Source: an uncultured Bacteroides sp.
GTDB lineage: Bacteria; Bacteroidota; Bacteroidia; Bacteroidales; Bacteroidaceae
DNA: 8,625 bases
NCBI RefSeq assembly: GCF_949298305.1
Contig: NZ_CASFWU010000110.1
Coordinates: 1 to 8,625, forward strand
Direction of reading: 5' to 3'
This document shows, piece after piece, positions 1 through 5,572 of the stretch. Under the pieces are notes generated by a model that searched no databases, was not told the DNA's origin, and worked only from the letters and a program-made list of their open reading frames with translations. The first letter of the stretch is position 1, and each line of letters begins with the position of its first letter. The position numbers were made by a program, and so were the translations under genes.

Positions 1-13
1 TTGAGCTATCGGC

Positions 14-70
14 TTTAACTCCTAAGCCCACCTTGGTGGGCGATAACTCCTTTTAACTCCTTTAACTCCT
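14..70. repeat. Short direct repeats of TAACTCCT
   Basis: The octamer TAACTCCT occurs four times (14-23 within TTTAACTCCT, 44-51, 52-61 and 61-70, the last two as near-tandem TTTAACTCCT units). This is seen directly. Such low-complexity strings are, from memory, frequent in Bacteroides intergenic DNA. I see no coding potential in 1-259. Confidence 0.7.
26..41. terminator. Short perfect hairpin, possible terminator of an upstream gene
   Basis: GCCCACC and GGTGGGC pair perfectly around TT. A weaker outer stem, GAGCTATCG (3-11) with CGATAACTC (41-49), has one mismatch and leaves a bulge on the 5' side. The hairpin is followed by a T-containing but interrupted stretch (51-63), not a clean T-tract. 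It may terminate whatever lies upstream of the window; the upstream gene is not visible, so this is tentative. Confidence 0.3.
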
Positions 71-71
71 G

Positions 72-95
72 CAAGTTTCGCACTTGCGAAACTTG
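72..95. repeat. Perfect inverted repeat with two alternative pairings
   Basis: CAAGTTTCG (72-80) and CGAAACTTG (87-95) form 9-bp perfect arms around a 6-base loop. The overlapping pair GCAAGT (71-76) and ACTTGC (82-87) makes a mutually exclusive hairpin. The element lies about 70 bases upstream of the candidate -7 box. It could be a REP-like element, a protein-binding palindrome, or one end of an invertible segment; only the repeat itself is certain. Confidence 0.8.
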
Positions 96-164
96 AGAAA
101 AGTTAAAAATGTTGATGTGCTGAAAAATAATTCTTTATAAATTTTATATACTGAATCTTTTGCC

Positions 165-172
165 TATTTTTG
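165..172 (+). promoter_or_regulatory. Candidate Bacteroides -7 promoter element
   Basis: TATTTTTG matches the Bacteroides TAnnTTTG -7 consensus exactly. A good TTTG -33 box at the usual spacing is missing; only an AT-rich TTTT run (142-145) is there. Transcription would start near 180, giving a leader of about 80 bases before the ATG at 260. The surrounding DNA is very AT-rich, so a chance match is possible. Confidence 0.4.
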
Positions 173-187
173 CATAAAATATACATT

Positions 188-226
188 CCGTTACCTGAAG
201 GGTGACGGAGGACTGGGGAAACGCCC
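188..226 (+). promoter_or_regulatory. Structured 5' leader of the DUF3575 gene
   Basis: CCGTTACC (188-195) pairs with GGTGACGG (201-208) around TGAAG, with one G-U pair when read as RNA. A second small GC hairpin, GGG (216-218) with CCC (224-226), follows. The block is GC-rich inside an otherwise AT-rich leader and sits just downstream of the candidate promoter, so it would be transcribed. I do not recognise a known riboswitch class. The A-rich stretch 241-259 before the ATG fits Bacteroidetes translation initiation. Confidence 0.4.
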
Positions 227-259
227 GTAGAGAAACTGTACAAACAAAACAAAAAAAAC

Positions 260-835
260 ATGAAGTGGAGTGTATACTTACTATTCCTGTTGATTAGCGT
301 CTCCTTGTCGGCGCAAAACGTTGCCGTCAAAACGAATCTGTTGTATGACGTTACGACCACAGTCAATCTGGGGGCGGAGGTCGGCTTGTCTCCCAAGTGG
401 ACCTTGGATGTCTCTGCCAACGTCAATCCTTGGACTTTCGGTGAAAACAAGAAGTGGAAGCACTGGCTCGTTCAGCCTGAACTGCGTTACTGGCTGTGCG
501 AGCGCTTCAACGGCCACTTCGTAGGTGCCCATCTGCTGGGCGGGGTGTACAACCTCAGCAACATCGACCTGGACTTCAAGCTCTTCGGCACGGACTTCGG
601 CCAGTTGAAAGGCCATCGCTTCGAGGGCTGGATGGCGGGCGTGGGCCTGGCCTACGGCTACCACTGGATGCTGTCGCGCCGCTGGAGCCTCGAGGGCGTC
701 ATCGGCTTGGGCTACGTTTACAGTCGGGCTGATAAATACCTTTGTCCGCGGTGCGGCGAGCAGTTGGAGGACAACGAGCCGCACCACTACATCGGCCCCA
801 CCAAGGCCGCCCTGAATTTGATATATGTTTTCTAA
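260..835 (+). CDS. DUF3575 family outer-membrane beta-barrel protein of a fimbrial locus
   Basis: A 191-residue protein with a Sec signal peptide (about residues 1-18, cleavage near SLSA/QN), then alternating amphipathic strands rich in Gly, Trp and Tyr, ending in IYVF with a terminal aromatic typical of outer-membrane barrels. Near the C-terminus are CPRC (Cys162, Cys165) and YIGPTKAALNL, a tail I recognise from DUF3575. Members of this family commonly open Bacteroidales fimbrial clusters and are presumed to sit in the outer membrane; the exact role in pilus export or surface anchoring is not known. The ATG at 260 is chosen because it starts the signal peptide directly after an A-rich leader. 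GC content rises from about 50% near the start to about 67% in 601-660. It lies 106 bases upstream of the DUF3868 gene, same strand, and is probably co-transcribed with it. Family assignment is from motif recognition. Confidence 0.85.
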   Translation: MKWSVYLLFLLISVSLSAQNVAVKTNLLYDVTTTVNLGAEVGLSPKWTLDVSANVNPWTFGENKKWKHWLVQPELRYWLCERFNGHFVGAHLLGGVYNLSNIDLDFKLFGTDFGQLKGHRFEGWMAGVGLAYGYHWMLSRRWSLEGVIGLGYVYSRADKYLCPRCGEQLEDNEPHHYIGPTKAALNLIYVF

Positions 836-860
836 ATATAATAAGGTGAAATTTTGAGAT

Positions 861-896
861 ACGCGGACGACACGGAAAAAGACGGACGGACGCGGA
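861..896. repeat. Degenerate repeat between the DUF3575 and DUF3868 genes
   Basis: In the 106-base gap, ACGCGGA occurs at 861-867 and 890-896 with CGGA-type repeats between. ACGCGGA recurs at 4360-4366 inside the large inverted repeat upstream of the anchor gene, suggesting a decayed copy of the same intergenic repeat family. The rest of the gap is A-rich leader (909-941). No terminator or promoter is clear. Confidence 0.3.
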
Positions 897-941
897 TAAT
901 TCCAACTCAAAAAAACTAACAAACTAAAACTCATCATAACC

Positions 942-2360
942 ATGAAACGGATTGTCTTGAGATATAGCCTTTTGCTGGGTAGCCTGTTGGCCGCTCTGCC
1001 GCTGGTAGCCCAGCAGACGCTTCAGAGCGGGGCGGAAGTGAGGTCGACAGACGTCTACCGCCTGCGCGACAGTGTGGTTGTGGAGATGCACCTTGACCTA
1101 TCTGCCATGGAGGTGGAGTCCAACCGCTCCGTCGTGCTCATTCCCTCGCTGGAGGCAGACGGACGGCACTTTGAACTGCCCGCCCTCGAGGTGATGGGCC
1201 GCCGGCGTCGGCTCTACTACGAACGCAACGGGCAGCAGCATTATGCCGACACCCCCTGGCGCGTCATCCGCCGCAAGCAGGGCGAGGAGCAGACGGTGGA
1301 CTACCGCACCTCCCTGCGCTACGAGGCGTGGATGGACGGTGCCCGCCTGGCCGTCACCGAAGACCTCTGCGGCTGTGGCGAGGTGCATCCCGGCAGCCAG
1401 CTCTCTTTGCAGCAGGCCGACGTGGCCTTCCGCCCCCGCCTGGCCTACGTGGCTCCCGCCGTGGAGGTGGAGAAACGGCGTGCGCTGAGCGGCGAGGCTT
1501 ATCTGGACTTCGTGGTGAACCGCACCGACATCAACCCCGGTTACCGCCGCAACCCCGAGGAACTGGCGCGCATACACGCCTCCATAGACACCATCCTCCA
1601 CGACCGCGACTTCCGCATCACCCGCATCACCCTGCGCGGCTTTGCCTCGCCCGAAGGCACCTACCGCAGCAATGCCCGGCTGGCCGAAGGGCGTACCGGC
1701 GCCTTGAAGAGCTACATCAGCAGCCGTTACGGCTTTGTAGATACCCTGTTCGTCACCGACTTCGTGCCCGAGAACTGGGAAGGCCTGCGCCGCTACGTGG
1801 CAGGCAGCACGCTGGCCGACCGCGACGGCATCCTCGCCCTGATAGACAGCGACCGCGAGCCCGACGACAAGGAACGCGCCATCCGCAGCCGCTATCCCGA
1901 AGCCTACGCCACCCTGCTGGCCGAGTGCTATCCCGGCCTGCGCCGCACCGACTACCGCATAGACTACACCGTGCGCAGCTTCAACGTGGACGAGGCCAAG
2001 GCCGTGCTCCGCACCCGCCCGCAGAACCTCAGCCTCGACGAGATGTTTGCCGTGGCGCAGACCTACGAGCCGGGCAGCGACGACTTCAAGCAGGTGTTCG
2101 ACGTGGCGGTGCGCATGTACCCCCACAGCGAAGTGGCCAACCTCAACGCCGCCTGCGCCCTCCTGGAGCAGGGACTGGCGGAGCAGGCGCAGCCCTATCT
2201 GGACAAGGCGGGCGACAGTGCGCAGGCAGCCAACGCCCGCGCCGTATCGCTCCTGCTGCAAGGCCGCTACGACGAAGCCCTCCCGCTGCTGCAACAGGCG
2301 CTGCAAGGCGGAGTGAAGGAGGCGGAGGAGAACCGGAAGATACTGGGAAATGAAGAATAA
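942..2360 (+). CDS. DUF3868 protein with OmpA-like and TPR-like regions
   Basis: A 472-residue secreted or periplasmic protein. Residues 1-24 form a signal peptide (cleavage near LVA/QQ) without a lipobox. The N-terminal part (about 25-180) fits DUF3868 and holds a CGC motif at 143-145. The middle (about 185-340) resembles an OmpA-type peptidoglycan-binding fold: a beta strand, then ITLRGFASPEGTYRSNARLA at 228-247 and a helix, as in OmpA-C domains. The C-terminus (about 364-460) is helical and Ala/Leu-rich with TPR-like repeats (for example ANLNAACALLEQGLAEQAQP and QGRYDEALPLLQQAL). By inference it links the fimbrial outer-membrane machinery to peptidoglycan or acts as a periplasmic scaffold; no enzymatic motif is visible. 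It is strongly GC-rich (about 72% in 2221-2280), unlike the fimbrillin genes downstream. The function is not established for this family. Confidence 0.8.
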   Translation: MKRIVLRYSLLLGSLLAALPLVAQQTLQSGAEVRSTDVYRLRDSVVVEMHLDLSAMEVESNRSVVLIPSLEADGRHFELPALEVMGRRRRLYYERNGQQHYADTPWRVIRRKQGEEQTVDYRTSLRYEAWMDGARLAVTEDLCGCGEVHPGSQLSLQQADVAFRPRLAYVAPAVEVEKRRALSGEAYLDFVVNRTDINPGYRRNPEELARIHASIDTILHDRDFRITRITLRGFASPEGTYRSNARLAEGRTGALKSYISSRYGFVDTLFVTDFVPENWEGLRRYVAGSTLADRDGILALIDSDREPDDKERAIRSRYPEAYATLLAECYPGLRRTDYRIDYTVRSFNVDEAKAVLRTRPQNLSLDEMFAVAQTYEPGSDDFKQVFDVAVRMYPHSEVANLNAACALLEQGLAEQAQPYLDKAGDSAQAANARAVSLLLQGRYDEALPLLQQALQGGVKEAEENRKILGNEE

Positions 2361-2380
2361 AGAATGAAGAATAAAGAATG
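2349..2380. repeat. 14-base tandem repeat across a stop codon
   Basis: The unit AATGAAGAATAAAG occurs twice in tandem (2349-2362, 2363-2376) followed by a partial AATG. The first copy carries the TAA stop of the DUF3868 gene. The unit length is not a multiple of three, but because the first copy holds the stop, adding or losing downstream copies would not change the protein. Confidence 0.85.
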
Positions 2381-2501
2381 TATCCCAACTCCTGACAAGC
2401 CTTGATGCGTAAAGCCGGATGCTGCGCTTGCAAGACAGGGAAAAACGTCTGTGGCCATCGTTCACATCTGTGTCATCAGTGTGCCATCCCGCCACAGCAC
2501 C

Positions 2502-2527
2502 TTTGTTACGAAAGAGATAATATTTTG
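2502..2527 (+). promoter_or_regulatory. Weak candidate promoter for the major fimbrillin gene
   Basis: TTTG (2502-2505) and TATTTTG (2521-2527) resemble the Bacteroides -33 and -7 boxes, but the -7 box is one base short of TAnnTTTG and the 15-base spacing is shorter than usual. The 193-base gap before the fimbrillin gene and the strong composition change make a separate promoter plausible, as major subunits are usually expressed far above accessory proteins. No convincing terminator is seen after the DUF3868 gene. Confidence 0.25.
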
Positions 2528-2553
2528 AATGATAAACTTTAATTGAACTGATT

Positions 2554-4320
2554 ATGAAAACGAATTTGAAAAACATGGCATGGATGCTGGCCGCAACGCT
2601 GGTAATGGCGGCCTGCTCCGACTCGCTGGACGAGAGTGAAAACACCGGTCAAGGGCCGCTTACCGGTGAAGGGTATGTGAAGGTGGCAATTAATATGCCA
2701 AGTGTTAGTAGTACAAGAGCATTTGATGAAACTAATGATTTAAATGATGGAATTGAAAAAGAATGGACTGTTAAGAATGGTATTATTGCTTTCTTTGAAG
2801 GGAAAGATAAAGATGTAGAAGGAGAGGCTAAATTTGTGAAGGCTTATGATCTAGGAACAATGACTGATAATTCGACTACCAACAATAATCATGTTTCAAA
2901 TATACCATACGCAAAGACACTCAATGCTCCTGTGCTAAGTGACGGTAATACTCAGATGTATGCTTTAGTAATTCTGAACAACGGTGAAAATAACAGCCTG
3001 GCTTCTGTGGATAACGAGGGCAAACGCTTGACTCTGAAGAATGGTGACGCCCCAATCATATTGGAATCCGGTACATCTACCTTCAAGGATTTGGATGGTG
3101 CAAAGTGGGCTTTAAATTCAGATGAGGTTACATCAAATGGCTTTTTAATGTTGAATGCACCATTGTATGATAACGTAAGCAAAAAAGCTCAAACGCTGGT
3201 TCCGGTTAAAGTTTACCCCACTAAAGAGGAAGCTGAACAATATTCCGTTAACATCTATGTAGAACGTATTGTGGCTAAGGTGGATGTATCCATTCCCGAC
3301 TTAGCTCAAATAGGTACAGATTCTAAAAAAGAAGGACTTGCTGTAAAAAAAAATACTGTTTATACCGGTGACCAGGTTGTTTTTGTTGATAAAAACGATG
3401 GTGCAGAATCTTTAGGTTGGGTGCTCAATGTAACAAACAAGAATACTAAACCCTTAAGAAACGTTTCAGGTATAGCTGATTGGCTTGATAATACTAAATT
3501 TACTGAGCTTGAGGGTCGAGATTTTATCGGAACCACTTCTGTTGAAGGTAATTGGAAGCGCATCTATTGGGCCATTGATAATAATTATGATGGTAATTCT
3601 ACTGATACTGATTTTAATATCTATCGTAGTCATAGTGAAGGGAGTAGCTTGCCCGCTAAATGGAAAGCATATTCTGAGAGTACGACTGCTGGAATAGTAC
3701 CCCAGTATTGTTTGGAAAATACAGCTCCTGCAGCAGATATGAAAGAAAACAATACCACATGCGTGTTAATTAAAGCTATTTATCTGGTAGATGGCATAGA
3801 TGCAGAGGATAAATCATTCTTTATGATAGGAGATAATGCTGTAACATTGAGTAAAGCTGAATTCTTGAGTAAGATTAAGACGGATTTGGGAATACCTGAT
3901 GATGCTGGTATAACTTTGGACATTAATTCAACAGCTGCTGGAGGTTATTACAAGGGTGCCTCAAAACTTAAGGAATTAATTTCCGGATTAGAAGGTTCTG
4001 ATACGACTTATGATGACGCCCTTAATGATCTCGGTGAGGTCCGTTACTATAAAGACGGCGGTTGCTACTATTATTCTGTTCCTATCCAGCATTTTGAGAT
4101 CGAACAACCTAAAGGTCAGGCGGTAACTGATGCCAATTTCCTTGGCGGTTACGGCGTGGTACGTAATAACTGGTATCAGATTCAGATTAACAGTGTAAGC
4201 GGTCCTGGCGAACCGGGTGTTGATCCGGGTGAAGAACCGATTGTGAAAGATGAAGGTTACCTCAACTGTACCATCAACGTCCTCTCCTGGGCGAAACGTT
4301 CACAGGGTGTAGAACTGTAA
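2554..4320 (+). CDS. Mfa1/FimA-type fimbrillin lipoprotein, candidate shaft subunit
   Basis: A 588-residue precursor. The N-terminus is a lipoprotein signal with lipobox VMAAC (Cys21). A beta-rich N-terminal domain follows (GYVKVAINMPS from residue 40), with SSTRAF where Arg55 is a plausible protease maturation site. The C-terminal part has the fimbrillin pattern: YYKDGGCYYYSVPIQHF near 498-514, YGVVRNNWYQIQI from about 533, a Gly/Pro-rich linker, and the final strand LNCTINVLSWAKRSQGVEL. These fit P_gingi_FimA plus Fimbrillin_C. In the P. gingivalis Mfa1/Fim systems such proteins polymerise outside the cell by strand exchange after arginine-specific cleavage; the same is inferred here. The length is somewhat greater than Mfa1. 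Composition is mosaic: 63% GC in 2581-2640, 27% in 2701-2760, back to about 50% at the 3' end. A nine-A run lies at 3345-3353. The position before the anchor gene supports the shaft role. Confidence 0.85.
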   Translation: MKTNLKNMAWMLAATLVMAACSDSLDESENTGQGPLTGEGYVKVAINMPSVSSTRAFDETNDLNDGIEKEWTVKNGIIAFFEGKDKDVEGEAKFVKAYDLGTMTDNSTTNNNHVSNIPYAKTLNAPVLSDGNTQMYALVILNNGENNSLASVDNEGKRLTLKNGDAPIILESGTSTFKDLDGAKWALNSDEVTSNGFLMLNAPLYDNVSKKAQTLVPVKVYPTKEEAEQYSVNIYVERIVAKVDVSIPDLAQIGTDSKKEGLAVKKNTVYTGDQVVFVDKNDGAESLGWVLNVTNKNTKPLRNVSGIADWLDNTKFTELEGRDFIGTTSVEGNWKRIYWAIDNNYDGNSTDTDFNIYRSHSEGSSLPAKWKAYSESTTAGIVPQYCLENTAPAADMKENNTTCVLIKAIYLVDGIDAEDKSFFMIGDNAVTLSKAEFLSKIKTDLGIPDDAGITLDINSTAAGGYYKGASKLKELISGLEGSDTTYDDALNDLGEVRYYKDGGCYYYSVPIQHFEIEQPKGQAVTDANFLGGYGVVRNNWYQIQINSVSGPGEPGVDPGEEPIVKDEGYLNCTINVLSWAKRSQGVEL

Positions 4321-4336
4321 CATAGTGTGTGAGGCT

Positions 4337-4448
4337 GTGCCTCGTATTCACCACAGATTACGCGGATTGTCGCAGACGGATGGAACTGGGCAATCGGGAT
4401 TCCGGAAAGAATCGGTGTCAATCCGTGTAATCTGTGGTGAAGAGGCAC
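4337..4448. repeat. Long inverted repeat between shaft and anchor genes
   Basis: Arms of 23 bases, 4347-4369 and 4419-4441, pair with a single C/T difference that is G-U in RNA; the core is CCACAGATTACGCGGATTG against its near complement. The stem extends outward by GTGCCTC (4337-4343) with GAGGCAC (4442-4448), with a three-base bulge at 4344-4346. A small hairpin, GATTC (4398-4402) with GAATC (4409-4413), sits in the loop. The form resembles intergenic repeats I recall as common in Bacteroides genomes. It begins 16 bases after the fimbrillin stop and ends 44 bases before the anchor ATG, so it fills most of the gap. It could act as a partial terminator or as a 3' stabiliser of the fimbrillin mRNA. 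Confidence 0.85.
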
Positions 4449-4492
4449 CCCTCCCCATCTGCTCAATCAAAAGACCTAAAAAACAACTTTTT

Positions 4493-5572
4493 ATGAACCA
4501 TTGTGCCAAACATATTGTGAAGGTGTGGGGACTGGCATGCTGCCTGCTGGGGCTGGGCGTCATGTCGTGTACCGACCTGATTTTCGACAGCCGCGAAGGG
4601 TGCGAACATGGCCTGTTCATCGACTTCAGGTACGACTACAACCTCCAGCGGGCAGACATGTTCCCCGACCACGTGGGCGAGGTGACGGTCTACGTGTTCG
4701 ATGAAGAGGGGAAGTACCTCGAACAATATACCGAGGCCAACGACGGGGAACACCGTCCGTTGAAAGACCGCGACTATACCATGTATCTGGACCTGCCCGG
4801 AGGGAAGTACCGCTTCGTGGCGGTGGCCTATCAGGAGAACAAGAGAGGCGGGACGCGTGCCGGCTTCCAAGCATCGGATCTGGACGAGAACAGCCGGATT
4901 GAGGACCTTCAGGTCACCCTGGAGCACATCGTGCTGTACAACGGCATCAAACTGGTGAACCACCAGGGCGAACCCCTCGACACCTTGTGGCACACCATGA
5001 ATTCCGCCCCGACCGTGGAAGTGCTGGAAGGACAATACAACTACCACACCCTGCCCCTGATGCGCAATACGAAGTACATCAGTGTCACCCTGCGCGACAT
5101 CGACGAACCGGACGTGATGAACATTGAAGACTACGAACTCTATATCACCAACTCCAATGTCCGGCTGAACTATGACAACTCGGAAGCTCCCGGTGCCACG
5201 GCCGTGTGTACCCCCTACGTCACGTGGAATACACAAGACCCTGATACCCGGAGCGGCACTTCCGTAGGAAACATGGGACACGCCGACTTCATGACCTCCC
5301 GCATCTTTGTCCACGAAAACATGGCGGACGATGCGGTGCTGGTGGTCCGGCACAAGCAGACGGGAAAGACCGTTATCGAAGTCAACCTGCCCGACCTGCT
5401 CGGCCGCCTGAGCAACTTCGAGGACTTGCACCGCTACTCCAAACAGGAATTCCTGGACCGCGGCTACGACTACGACCTCTCCTTCTTCCTCTCCGGCGGC
5501 AGCTGGGCCTACGCCAACGTGTCCATCGGAGTGCTGGGATGGAGCAAACGGGTGCAGAATGTAGATTTATGA
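4493..5572 (+). CDS. FimB/Mfa2-type fimbrial anchor lipoprotein
   Basis: A 359-residue lipoprotein. The ATG at 4493 opens a signal peptide ending in lipobox GVMSC (Cys26). The open frame continues upstream to a GTG at 4325, but that stretch lies in the inverted repeat and would bury the signal, so it is rejected. The mature N-terminus reads DSREGCEHGLFIDFRYDYN, then VTVYVFDEEGKYL, the recognisable opening of the FimB/Mfa2 family. The protein ends VSIGVLGWSKRVQNVDL. In P. gingivalis, Mfa2 and FimB sit in the outer membrane, anchor the pilus base and limit its length; this role is inferred here from family and position. GC is clearly higher than in the middle of the upstream fimbrillin gene. 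The stop codon overlaps the next gene's start as ATGA, indicating translational coupling. Confidence 0.88.
   Translation: MNHCAKHIVKVWGLACCLLGLGVMSCTDLIFDSREGCEHGLFIDFRYDYNLQRADMFPDHVGEVTVYVFDEEGKYLEQYTEANDGEHRPLKDRDYTMYLDLPGGKYRFVAVAYQENKRGGTRAGFQASDLDENSRIEDLQVTLEHIVLYNGIKLVNHQGEPLDTLWHTMNSAPTVEVLEGQYNYHTLPLMRNTKYISVTLRDIDEPDVMNIEDYELYITNSNVRLNYDNSEAPGATAVCTPYVTWNTQDPDTRSGTSVGNMGHADFMTSRIFVHENMADDAVLVVRHKQTGKTVIEVNLPDLLGRLSNFEDLHRYSKQEFLDRGYDYDLSFFLSGGSWAYANVSIGVLGWSKRVQNVDL

Noticed and set aside
1..259. CRISPR array or tRNA in the upstream region
   Set aside because: The repeats are only 8-10 bases with no regular spacers, and no tRNA-like cloverleaf is visible.
1328..2353. 341-codon + strand frame inside the DUF3868 gene
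   Set aside because: It is an Arg/Pro/His-rich translation typical of the alternative frame of a GC-rich gene, with no signal or domain.
1098..2645. Long minus-strand open frame (515 codons) opposite the DUF3868 gene
   Set aside because: It is a shadow caused by high GC and biased codons on the + strand. The translation is low-complexity (Val/Gly/Ala/His-rich) with no recognisable domain, and the + strand product has clear signal peptide and domain features. Similar minus-strand frames at 281-943, 4463-5431 and 6187-7461 are rejected for the same reason.
4325..4492. N-terminal extension of the anchor gene from a GTG start
   Set aside because: The extra 56 codons run through the inverted repeat and would place the lipoprotein signal internally. 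The ATG at 4493 starts a normal signal peptide.
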